A DNA stretch of 25,518 bases from Clostridium sp. AF27-2AA (GTDB lineage: Bacteria > Bacillota > Clostridia > Lachnospirales > Lachnospiraceae): positions 1-25,518 of the forward strand of contig NZ_QUFI01000038.1 of the NCBI RefSeq assembly GCF_003478505.1. Direction: 5' to 3'. The first letter of the stretch is position 1; every line of letters begins with the position of its first letter. Made by a program: the position numbers and the translations under genes. This document shows, in pieces, positions 19,070 to 25,518 of this stretch. Under the pieces are notes generated by a model, which saw only the letters and a program-made list of their open reading frames with translations, was not told where the DNA came from and did no database searches.

Positions 19070-21112
19070 ATGAAAGAGAACATAAAGGTTCATGGGCAGC
19101 TGCGGGGATACTTAAGCTGGCCCCTGCTTCTTTCCCTGTTTATGATCTGCGCGAATATCGCGGCTGGGTGCGTTAGCCACATTGGCGGGCTGATTATGCT
19201 CCCTTTCACGATCGGTTATCTGGGCATTGCCATGTGGATTTTCTTTTACAGCAAAAAGAGGATTCTGGGCGGCCTGGTGGATTTTTCGGCAGAATATGCA
19301 TGGATTCAGAAGCAGCTGCTTACGGGACTGGCCCTGCCTTACGCGCTGGCCGATGAAGACGGCAGGATTGTCTGGGCCAACGATGAATTTCAGGCAGTCA
19401 CAGCCCTGGAAAAGGGAAAATGGAAGAACCTGCTTTCCATGTTTCCGGAAGCCACAAAGGATGATCTGGCAACGGATGAGGACCCGGTCAAGGTCCACAC
19501 GGTGTTTGGTGAGCGCCGGTTCCGCATGGAAATCCAGCCGATCTATGTGAGCAGCTCCGAGCAGGAGGAGATTCAGGCAGTGATCAGCCGACAGAAGCTT
19601 CTGGCTGTCTATCTGTTTGATGAAACGGAAATTCTGCGTTACCGTCAGCAGATCACCGATGAGAAGATGGTGGCAGGCATCATTTATCTGGACAACTATG
19701 ACGAGGCGCTTGAGAGCGTTGAAGAGGTGCGCCGCTCCCTGCTGACCGCATTGATCGACCGTAAGATCAACAAGTACATTGGCGCGGTGGACGGTATCTT
19801 AAAGAGCATCGAGAAGGATAAGTATTTCTTTGCGGTAAAGCAGAAATACATTGAGCAGATGCAGGAGGAACGCTTCTCCATTCTGGAGGATGTTAAGACC
19901 GTCAACATCGGCAATGAGATGGCAGTTACGTTAAGTATCGGTATCGGCATGAATGGCGACAGCTATGCGCAGAACTATGATTCTGCCCGCGTTGCCATTG
20001 ATATGGCGCTGGGCCGCGGCGGCGACCAGGCTGTTGTGAAGGATGGCAGCCGCATTCAGTATTACGGCGGCAAGTCCCAGCAGCAGGAGAAATCCACCCG
20101 TGTAAAGGCTCGCGTAAAGGCCCATGCCATGCGGGAACTGATGGAAACCAAGGACCGTATACTGATCATGGGACACAAATTAAGCGACAGCGATGCCTTT
20201 GGTTCCGCAATTGGTATTTACCGCATAGCGACGGCCCTGAACAAGAAGGCCCATGTGGTCATCAACGAAGTTACCACATCGGTTCAGCCGATGATGGCCC
20301 GTTTTTTGGACAATCCGGATTATCCGGAGGATCTGTTCCTGACCGGAGCCCAGGCGGCAGAGCTGGTAGACAGCAATACCATGCTGGTTGTGGTGGATGT
20401 AAACCGCCCCAGCATTACCGATGCTCCGGAGTTGTTAAAGCTGGTGAAGACCATTGTGGTGATGGATCATCACCGCCAGAGCAGCGAGGTCATCAGCAAC
20501 GCGGTGCTCTCTTATGTAGAGCCCTATGCGTCCTCGGCCTGCGAGATGGTTGCGGAGGTGCTCCAGTACATTGCGGACGGTATCAAGATTAAATCCGCAG
20601 AGGCAGATGCCATGTATGCCGGCATCGTGATCGACACCAACAACTTTACCAATCAGACCGGCGTGCGAACCTTTGAGGCGGCAGCATTCCTGCGCCGCAA
20701 CGGAGCCGATGTGACCCGGGTTCGCAAGCTGTTCCGGGATGATATGCAGGATTACAAGGCAAGGGCGGCAGCCATTTCTTCCGCGGAGATCTACCGGGAA
20801 GCATTTTCCATCGGCGTATGCCCGTCGGAGGGACTTCCGAGCCCGACCATTGTCTGCGCCCAGGCGGCCAATGAGCTGCTTGAAATCAAGGGAATCAAGG
20901 CGTCGGTGGTCATGACAGAGTACCACGGCCTGATCTATTTAAGCGCCCGCTCCATCGACGAAGTTAATGTACAGGTCATGATGGAGAAACTGGGCGGCGG
21001 CGGACACCGTACCATTGCCGGGGCACAGCTTTCCGGCATCAGCATGGAGGAAGCCAAAGACCGTGTGAAAGCGGTCATCGATGAGATGTTACAGAAGGGA
21101 GATATATCATAA
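19070..21112 (+). CDS. gdpP: Cyclic-di-AMP phosphodiesterase GdpP
   Basis: This 680-residue membrane-bound DHH/DHHA1 phosphodiesterase hydrolyses c-di-AMP to pApA, controlling potassium and cell-wall homeostasis. Order: two membrane helices (about 14-60), a PAS-like domain (about 75-140), a degenerate GGDEF (about 170-335, with no GGDEF motif, as in all GdpP), then DHH. The catalytic motifs are [16 protein letters not shown] (about 364), [14 protein letters not shown] (about 465) and [15 protein letters not shown]1 ends in [13 protein letters not shown] (about 641). GGAG lies seven bases before the ATG. Its TAA shares one base with the ATG of rplI. Standard length and order; nothing is missing. 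Confidence 0.96.
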   Translation: MKENIKVHGQLRGYLSWPLLLSLFMICANIAAGCVSHIGGLIMLPFTIGYLGIAMWIFFYSKKRILGGLVDFSAEYAWIQKQLLTGLALPYALADEDGRIVWANDEFQAVTALEKGKWKNLLSMFPEATKDDLATDEDPVKVHTVFGERRFRMEIQPIYVSSSEQEEIQAVISRQKLLAVYLFDETEILRYRQQITDEKMVAGIIYLDNYDEALESVEEVRRSLLTALIDRKINKYIGAVDGILKSIEKDKYFFAVKQKYIEQMQEERFSILEDVKTVNIGNEMAVTLSIGIGMNGDSYAQNYDSARVAIDMALGRGGDQAVVKDGSRIQYYGGKSQQQEKSTRVKARVKAHAMRELMETKDRILIMGHKLSDSDAFGSAIGIYRIATALNKKAHVVINEVTTSVQPMMARFLDNPDYPEDLFLTGAQAAELVDSNTMLVVVDVNRPSITDAPELLKLVKTIVVMDHHRQSSEVISNAVLSYVEPYASSACEMVAEVLQYIADGIKIKSAEADAMYAGIVIDTNNFTNQTGVRTFEAAAFLRRNGADVTRVRKLFRDDMQDYKARAAAISSAEIYREAFSIGVCPSEGLPSPTIVCAQAANELLEIKGIKASVVMTEYHGLIYLSARSIDEVNVQVMMEKLGGGGHRTIAGAQLSGISMEEAKDRVKAVIDEMLQKGDIS

Positions 21113-21558
21113 TGGAAATCGTATTATTAGAGGATGTTAAGGCTTTGGGAAAAAAAGGCCAGATCGTAAAGGTGAATGACGGATATGCAAGAAACTTCAT
21201 CCTGCCGAAAAAACTGGGTGTTGAGGCAACTTCCAAGAACTTAAACGACTTAAAGCTCCAGAAGGCAAACGCTGAAAAGGTAGCAGCAGAGCAGCTGGCA
21301 GCAGCAAAAGAGCTGGCAGAGAAGATTGAGAAGCTTACCATAACCCTGAAGATGAAAGCTGGAGAGGGCGGCAAGGCATTTGGTTCTGTATCCAGCAAGG
21401 AGATCGCAGCAGCGGCAGCAGATCAGTTAAAACTGGACATCGACAAAAAGAAACTGGTTCTTCCGGAGCCGATTAAGACCTTTGGAAACCATGAGGTTCC
21501 GGTAAAACTTCACAAGGATGTAACCGCAAAGCTGACAGTGAAAGTAACGGAGGCGTAA
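21112..21558 (+). CDS. rplI: 50S ribosomal protein L9
   Basis: 148 residues, full length. [40 protein letters not shown] is the conserved N-terminal domain, followed by the long connecting helix and the C-terminal domain ([37 protein letters not shown]). Binds domain V of 23S rRNA near L1. Translationally coupled to gdpP (TAATG overlap), as in many Firmicutes. Confidence 0.98.
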   Translation: MEIVLLEDVKALGKKGQIVKVNDGYARNFILPKKLGVEATSKNLNDLKLQKANAEKVAAEQLAAAKELAEKIEKLTITLKMKAGEGGKAFGSVSSKEIAAAAADQLKLDIDKKKLVLPEPIKTFGNHEVPVKLHKDVTAKLTVKVTEA

Positions 21559-21564
21559 GATTTT

Positions 21565-22899
21565 ATGGATGAGGCATTGATGAAGCGTGTGCTTCCCCAC
21601 AGTGTGGAAGCGGAGCAGTCGGTAATCGGCTCCATGTTGATGGACAAGGATGCCATCATTGCCGCATCGGAAATCATCACGGCATCGGATTTTTACCAGC
21701 AGCAGTACGGCGTCATGTTCGAGAGTATGGTGGAGCTGTTCAATGAGGGCGCTCCGGTCGATCTGATCACGCTGCAGAACCGCCTGAAAGAGAAGGATGT
21801 TCCGCCGGAGGTCAGCAGCCTGGAATTCGTGCGCGACATCATCACCACGGTTCCGACCTCGGCCAATGTCCGCTCTTACGCGAATATCGTGTATGAGAAG
21901 TCGGTGCTGCGAAAGCTCATCAAGGTGAACGAGGAGATTGCCAATACCTGTTATGCGGGCAAAGAGCCGCTGGAGCAGATTCTGGCAGGTACGGAGAAAA
22001 CGATATTCGACCTGCTTCAGAACCGAAACTCTGGTGATTTTGTGCCGATCCGCCAGGTGGCGTTAAATGTCCTGGAAAAGATTGAGACCGCCTCCAAGAG
22101 CCAGGGCACGGTAACCGGTATCCCGACAGGCTTCATTGATCTGGATTACAAGACTTCAGGCATGCAGCCTTCGGATCTGGTGCTGATCGCGGCGCGTCCG
22201 TCTATGGGTAAGACTGCATTCGTCTTAAACCTGGTAGACCATGTAGCAGTCCGCAAGGGACTTCCCTGCATGATCTTCAGTTTGGAGATGTCCAAGGAGC
22301 AGCTGGTTAACCGTATGCTGGCCATGGAGTCCAACGTAGACGCTCAGAAGCTGCGTAACGGCAACCTGACGGACTCTGACTGGGATGCTATCGTAGAAGG
22401 CATCGGTGTTATCGGAAATTCCAAGATGATCATTGATGACACACCGGGTATCTCCATCACGGAGCTGCGTTCCAAGTGCCGGAAGATGAAGCTGGAATAT
22501 GGCCTGAGCATGGTCATCATCGACTATCTGCAGTTAATGACAGGCAGCGGAGGCAAGAGCAGCGAGAGCCGTCAGCAGGAGATTTCGGAGATTTCCCGTT
22601 CCTTAAAGGCCCTGGCCCGTGAGATCAACGCGCCGGTCATTGCCCTGTCACAGTTAAGCCGTGCCTGCGAGACCCGAACCGACCACCGTCCGATGCTTTC
22701 GGACCTGCGTGAGTCCGGAGCCATTGAGCAGGATGCCGATGTGGTCATGTTCCTGTACCGTGATGACTATTACAACAAAGATACCGATACCCCGAACATT
22801 GCGGAGGTAATCATAGCCAAACAGCGTAACGGCCCGATCGGAACCGTGAACCTGCTGTGGCAGCCGGAGTTTACCAAGTTTGTGAACCTGGCAAAATAA
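21565..22899 (+). CDS. dnaB: Replicative DNA helicase DnaB
   Basis: A 444-residue hexameric helicase that unwinds DNA at the fork and works with primase. The N-terminal domain (about 8-110) has PHSVEAEQSVIGSMLMD. The RecA-like domain contains Walker A ARPSMGKTAF (about 209), Walker B VIIDYLQLM, ALSQLSR, RSGAIEQDADVVMFLYRDDYY (arginine-finger region here SDLRESGAIEQ) and AKQRNGPIGTVNLLW. No intein is present. The ribosome binding site GGAGG overlaps the end of rplI, so the genes are coupled. A strong terminator follows. Confidence 0.98.
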   Translation: MDEALMKRVLPHSVEAEQSVIGSMLMDKDAIIAASEIITASDFYQQQYGVMFESMVELFNEGAPVDLITLQNRLKEKDVPPEVSSLEFVRDIITTVPTSANVRSYANIVYEKSVLRKLIKVNEEIANTCYAGKEPLEQILAGTEKTIFDLLQNRNSGDFVPIRQVALNVLEKIETASKSQGTVTGIPTGFIDLDYKTSGMQPSDLVLIAARPSMGKTAFVLNLVDHVAVRKGLPCMIFSLEMSKEQLVNRMLAMESNVDAQKLRNGNLTDSDWDAIVEGIGVIGNSKMIIDDTPGISITELRSKCRKMKLEYGLSMVIIDYLQLMTGSGGKSSESRQQEISEISRSLKALAREINAPVIALSQLSRACETRTDHRPMLSDLRESGAIEQDADVVMFLYRDDYYNKDTDTPNIAEVIIAKQRNGPIGTVNLLWQPEFTKFVNLAK

Positions 22900-22928
22900 A
22901 ATTCTGGATACCAGAACCGAATACCCGG

Positions 22929-22963
22929 AAGAGATGCAGCTGACATGCTGCATCTCTTTTTTT
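22929..22963 (+). terminator. Terminator of the gdpP-rplI-dnaB operon
   Basis: A perfect 12-bp stem (22929-22940 / 22947-22958) with a 6-nt loop and a T run to 22963. Confidence 0.95.
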
Positions 22964-23051
22964 CTGCTCTTAAGCATAATTCTGAAGGCCGGTTCATACT
23001 ATTTAAATAAGCTGTAATGAAATTATGAAAAGACCTTAAGGAGAGAAAAGG

Positions 23052-23852
23052 ATGGCTGAAAGACGTTACTCCATATCCCAGGCGAGCAGGCTGGTGGGGG
23101 TGGAGAATCATGTGCTCCGCTATTGGGAGGACGAGCTGCATCTGGAGATACCGCGGGACAGGAAAAATCAACGGTATTATACAAAGCTGCATATTGAGAT
23201 GTTCCAGAAGATTAATGAACTGAAAGAAAAGGGATACCAGCTGAAGGCAATTGAACCGGTATTAAAGCGAATGCTGGCCGGTGAGAAAAATCTGGATTTA
23301 AATGAGGTCCTGAGGCAGAATGCAGCGGAGATTTTGCGGCAGGCACGGCTCGCCAGGACACAGATGCCGGATGCTCAGGAAGCCGGGACAGAGCCGGAAA
23401 ATGTAAACTGCTATGCAGAGACACCTGAGCAGAATGGGGCGGAGGCGGACAGAATGAATGAGGAGAGTGTGAAAAAAGATATGGATGGGGAAACAAGGAC
23501 AGAAGTAGCAGCCAGAGTGGAAGAGGACACGGCTATGGTGTCACAGCGGGAAAAGCTGGAGCAGTTCCAACAGCTCATGAATCACATCATCGGCAACGCA
23601 ATCGGACAGGCTATGCGTCAGAACAATGAGGCGCTCAGTGAAGAAATCAGCCGCCAGGTAAATGACCGCATGGTGCAGGAACTGGAATATATGATGCGGA
23701 TCAGTGATGAGAAAGAGGAAGAACGCTTTAAGGCTCTGGATGAGACACTGCGGGCGCATCAGAAGGAAAACAAAGGAAAGGCAGAGGCAGCGGCGGCCCG
23801 AATGCCGTTTTTTCGGAAGAAGAGATTTGGACGGAGTGGAAAGAAATTGTAA
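23052..23852 (+). CDS. MerR-type DNA-binding protein with coiled-coil C-terminus
   Basis: 266 residues. The N-terminal MerR helix-turn-helix (about 4-70) reads RRYSISQASRLVGVENHVLRYWEDEL, then IPRDRKNQRYYTKLHIEMFQKINELKEKGYQL. A long acidic, low-complexity linker follows (about 95-165). A helical/coiled-coil region (about 165-240, REKLEQFQQLMNHIIGNAIG and EEISRQVNDRMVQELEYMM) and a basic tail (FFRKKRFGRSGKKL) end it. It has no effector-binding domain. The layout HTH plus coiled coil resembles RacA-like chromosome-anchoring proteins as well as ordinary MerR regulators. GGAGAG lies seven bases before the ATG. It has its own transcription unit after dnaB. Confidence 0.75.
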   Translation: MAERRYSISQASRLVGVENHVLRYWEDELHLEIPRDRKNQRYYTKLHIEMFQKINELKEKGYQLKAIEPVLKRMLAGEKNLDLNEVLRQNAAEILRQARLARTQMPDAQEAGTEPENVNCYAETPEQNGAEADRMNEESVKKDMDGETRTEVAARVEEDTAMVSQREKLEQFQQLMNHIIGNAIGQAMRQNNEALSEEISRQVNDRMVQELEYMMRISDEKEEERFKALDETLRAHQKENKGKAEAAAARMPFFRKKRFGRSGKKL

Positions 23853-23863
23853 CAGGACTGGTA

Positions 23864-23894
23864 AAAGGCGGCCGCAGATCAGCGGGCCGCCTTT
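23864..23894. terminator. Hairpin between convergent genes
   Basis: AAAGGCGGCC (23864-23873) and GGCCGCCTTT (23885-23894) form a perfect 10-bp stem with short T runs on each strand. The right arm lies in the last codons of the convergent hydrolase gene, whose TGA (23881-23879) is in the loop. Confidence 0.65.
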
Positions 23895-24595
23895 ACAAAT
23901 GCTTCAAAAAGCTGCCTCATGGCCGGATCATGTTCCCACAAGTATTCCGGGTGCCACTGGACACCGAGGAAGAATGGGTAATCCGGTTTTTCAATGGCTT
24001 CTGTAAGCCCGCAGGCAGCATGGCCGCAGGCGGTAAGTCCCGGGGCAATTTTACGGCAGGCCTGATGGTGCATGCTGTTGACCTGCAGGGTTTCACAGCC
24101 GGTCAGGCGTGCCAGCAGAGTTCCGGGAACCACCCTGACTTTGTGAGACGGAATTACATAGTCAAAAGGCTGGGTGTGGGCAATGGGAAAATCCTGTGGA
24201 AACTGGCTTGGAATGTCCTGATAGATATCACCGCCCAGCGCCACATTCAGTAGCTGGATGCCGCGGCAGATGCCTAAAACTGGTTTGCCGGTTTTCATGA
24301 CTAGCTTTAACAGCGCCATCTCCATGCGGTCCCGGCGCAGGCAGACATTGCCGCAGTTTTCCTGGGTTTCCTCACCGAAGAAGAACGGGTGAATATCTGG
24401 CCCGCCGGTAAAGAGAAAACCGTCAAAGGTATCTACGACCTGTTGAAGATCTTCGTCTTCCAGATCCAGTGGAAGAATCAGCGGAGTGCCGCCGGCAGCG
24501 CGGATGGCCTTTAGGTAGGCAGGGCGCATATAAGGTTCGTCACGCTCAATATTGAAATAAGGGGTAAGGGCGATCAGAGGTTTTTTCTTTGTCAT
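23879..24595 (-). CDS. Class I glutamine amidotransferase-like hydrolase (PuuD/peptidase C26 family)
   Basis: A 238-residue cytosolic hydrolase of the gamma-glutamyl-gamma-aminobutyrate hydrolase family, which cleaves gamma-glutamyl amide bonds. The catalytic triad is visible: Cys110 in GKPVLGICRGIQLLN, His215 and Glu217 in GVQWHPEY. GFLFTGGPDIHP, NVALGGDIYQDI and NSMHHQACRKIAPGL are further family marks. Length is normal. AGGAG lies seven bases before the ATG. No putrescine-pathway genes are nearby, so the substrate may be another gamma-glutamyl compound. Confidence 0.9.
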   Translation of the reverse strand: MTKKKPLIALTPYFNIERDEPYMRPAYLKAIRAAGGTPLILPLDLEDEDLQQVVDTFDGFLFTGGPDIHPFFFGEETQENCGNVCLRRDRMEMALLKLVMKTGKPVLGICRGIQLLNVALGGDIYQDIPSQFPQDFPIAHTQPFDYVIPSHKVRVVPGTLLARLTGCETLQVNSMHHQACRKIAPGLTACGHAACGLTEAIEKPDYPFFLGVQWHPEYLWEHDPAMRQLFEAFVKAAR

Positions 24596-24672
24596 GGGAA
24601 AACTCCTTTCGTTGTTGCAATTGATTCTCTGTAACTATAACATATCCGCTTACTGGCGTTATGGCAACAAAA

Positions 24673-24711
24673 AAATGCCTCTTCTGTACCGCAAATACAG
24701 AAGAGGCATTT
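24673..24711 (-). terminator. Terminator of the ferredoxin gene
   Basis: A perfect 16-bp inverted repeat (24673-24688 / 24696-24711) with a 7-nt loop. On the minus strand it is followed by a run of seven to eight T (24675-24668), right after the ferredoxin stop. It can also block read-through from the other side. Confidence 0.93.
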
Positions 24712-24727
24712 GAAGAGTTGTGTTTAA

Positions 24728-24898
24728 TTAACCCTCATTGATAGCGCCGGTCGGGCAAACACCTGCACAGGTACCGCAGGAGATGCAAGCGTCAGCGTCG
24801 ATAACGTACTGGCTGTCTCCCTGGGAAATAGCGCTTACCGGGCACTCGCTCTCGCAGGTACCGCAACTAACACAAGAATCAGAAATTACATATGCCAT
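24728..24898 (-). CDS. 2[4Fe-4S] ferredoxin
   Basis: A 56-residue clostridial-type ferredoxin, a low-potential electron carrier. Two cluster motifs are complete: CVSCGTCESECP (9-20) and CISCGTCAGVCP (38-49), each C-x2-C-x2-C-x3-C-P, related by internal duplication. The start ATG 24898 follows GGAGG by eight bases on the minus strand. The reading frame on the opposite strand at this place is only a shadow. It has its own promoter and terminator, as usual for abundant ferredoxins of anaerobes; partners would include PFOR, hydrogenase or Rnf, none of which is in the window. Confidence 0.97.
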   Translation of the reverse strand: MAYVISDSCVSCGTCESECPVSAISQGDSQYVIDADACISCGTCAGVCPTGAINEG

Positions 24899-24942
24899 GA
24901 TAATATCCTCCTTAAATATTCTATAATCATTTCGATAGCATC

Positions 24943-24971
24943 ATTGTATACTATAATTTAAAAATATTCAA
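24943..24971 (-). promoter_or_regulatory. Promoter of the ferredoxin gene
   Basis: On the minus strand TTGAAT (24971-24966), 17-bp spacer, TACAAT (24948-24943), 45 bp before the ATG. Confidence 0.75.
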
Positions 24972-24981
24972 GAGGAAAATA

Positions 24982-25010
24982 TTGCACTTTTGAATAAAAT
25001 AAGGTACAAT
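24982..25010 (+). promoter_or_regulatory. Plus-strand promoter with no obvious gene
   Basis: TTGCAC (24982-24987), 17-bp spacer, TACAAT (25005-25010). It diverges from the ferredoxin promoter. The 325-bp gap 24899-25223 contains both promoters, a second plus-strand promoter at 25161, and about 150 AT-rich bases (25017-25160) in which I see no supported gene. The transcript could be a small RNA or a longer leader of the DUF1858 gene. Confidence 0.5.
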
Positions 25011-25160
25011 ATCTGGTTAGCTTTGGGTAACTATTCAAAAATAATTCCTAGAAAAGCACTATGATTTAGTGGTATTGAATAAAATTATCATTATGGATTT
25101 GTATGAATTGCACGAATACCCTCCAGGATGGTATGAGATTTCCTGATTTATGAATATTAC

Positions 25161-25189
25161 TTGCGTATTTCGGTGAAAAGTATTATAGT
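25161..25189 (+). promoter_or_regulatory. Promoter of the DUF1858 gene
   Basis: TTGCGT (25161-25166), 17-bp spacer, TATAGT (25184-25189), 35 bp before the ATG at 25224. Confidence 0.7.
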
Positions 25190-25223
25190 GTAGTGTAGTA
25201 TATCCAAAAAGGAGGAATTTAAC

Positions 25224-25424
25224 ATGCAGATCAGTAAAGATATGTTAATCGGCGAGCTGCTTCAGAAGAGCGATCTGATTGCCCCGATTTTAATGCGTGC
25301 AGGTATGCATTGCCTGGGCTGCCCGTCTTCTCAGGGAGAGTCTCTGGAAGAGGCATGCATGGTTCACGGCATTGACTGTGACTCACTGGTAAATGGTATC
25401 AATGAGATCCTGGCTGATAAATAA
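25224..25424 (+). CDS. DUF1858 domain protein
   Basis: 66 residues. MQISKDMLIGELLQKSDLIAPILMRAGMHCLGCPSSQGESLEEACMVHG matches DUF1858, a small helical domain with CxxC (CLGC), also found at the N-terminus of ScdA/RIC iron-sulfur repair proteins and next to hybrid-cluster proteins. It probably acts in redox or Fe-S chemistry; the precise role is unknown. AGGAGG lies nine bases before the ATG. Monocistronic, with its own promoter and terminator, back to back with the ferredoxin unit. Confidence 0.92.
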   Translation: MQISKDMLIGELLQKSDLIAPILMRAGMHCLGCPSSQGESLEEACMVHGIDCDSLVNGINEILADK

Positions 25425-25446
25425 GAAGCTGAAACGCGAAAAATAA

Positions 25447-25484
25447 AAAGCGAAGGCCATCGTAAGATGGTGCTTCGCTTTTTT
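25447..25484 (+). terminator. Terminator of the DUF1858 gene
   Basis: Arms 25447-25461 and 25466-25481 pair over about 14 bp with one bulge, around a GTAA loop, then T residues to 25484. Confidence 0.9.
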
Positions 25485-25518
25485 GTATGATAGGAAATTC
25501 CTCCACTCGGAGGAAACC

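Noticed and set aside
25093..25146. A 17-codon frame beginning MDLYELHEYPPGWY
   Set aside because: No ribosome binding site and no repeats of regulatory amino acids; too short to support as a gene or leader peptide.
1..25518. CRISPR array, rRNA operon or insertion sequence
   Set aside because: No regularly spaced repeats, rRNA-like segments or transposase motifs were seen anywhere in the window.

Overview
The window looks like a chromosomal segment of a low-to-mid GC Clostridia bacterium, most likely a Lachnospiraceae gut anaerobe (Blautia/Dorea/Ruminococcus-like). This rests on gene content rather than any search: an rpsF-ssb-rpsR operon, a gdpP-rplI-dnaB operon followed by a MerR-type gene, clostridial conserved families (DUF951, DUF4317, DUF5722, DUF1858), and sigma-A promoters and AGGAGG-type ribosome binding sites almost everywhere.

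Layout. (1) 1-500 is a scar: the start of a MarR-type regulator runs out of frame into the end of a MATE efflux pump, so a divergence-free marR-mate operon appears to have been fused by an internal deletion. (2) 617-2338 is a secreted glycosidase-like DUF5722 protein. (3) 2505-2885 is a tRNA operon (Asn, Glu, Cys) with a near-consensus promoter and a strong terminator. (4) 2809-8666 is an integrated element of 5,782 bp inserted in the 3' end of tRNA-Cys, bounded by a 76-bp direct repeat with one mismatch. It keeps a complete recombination module (tyrosine integrase, excisionase-like protein, core repeats, and matching tandem arm-like repeats at both ends). The rest is partly decayed: a primase C-terminal piece, a Rad52/22-like annealing protein, a 5'-truncated radC, a small basic protein, a stand-alone DUF697 protein, a compact type I toxin-antitoxin-like locus, and a frameshifted AAA ATPase. 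(5) 8781-9782 is an NAD-type isocitrate dehydrogenase. (6) 9998-10726 is a membrane-anchored zinc-ribbon protein behind a structured leader. (7) 10848-14980 is an operon-like run: DUF2156 protein, Eis-like GNAT acetyltransferase, Sir2 deacylase, aldo/keto reductase, DUF951 protein. (8) 15070-16358 is the ribosomal S6-SSB-S18 operon, with a leader that can hide the rpsF Shine-Dalgarno sequence. (9) 16467-17569 holds a small Cys-rich membrane protein and a secreted DUF6612-like protein, convergent with a DUF4317 gene. (10) 19070-22899 is gdpP-rplI-dnaB, then a MerR/coiled-coil gene, a convergent class I glutamine amidotransferase-like hydrolase, a 2[4Fe-4S] ferredoxin and a DUF1858 protein.

The housekeeping regions are ordinary. 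The interesting part is the tRNA-Cys element: it looks like a reduced integrative element whose transfer and replication genes are lost or broken but whose integration/excision machinery seems whole. It also contains a toxin-antitoxin-like locus that would favour its retention. No CRISPR array, rRNA gene or insertion sequence was seen.
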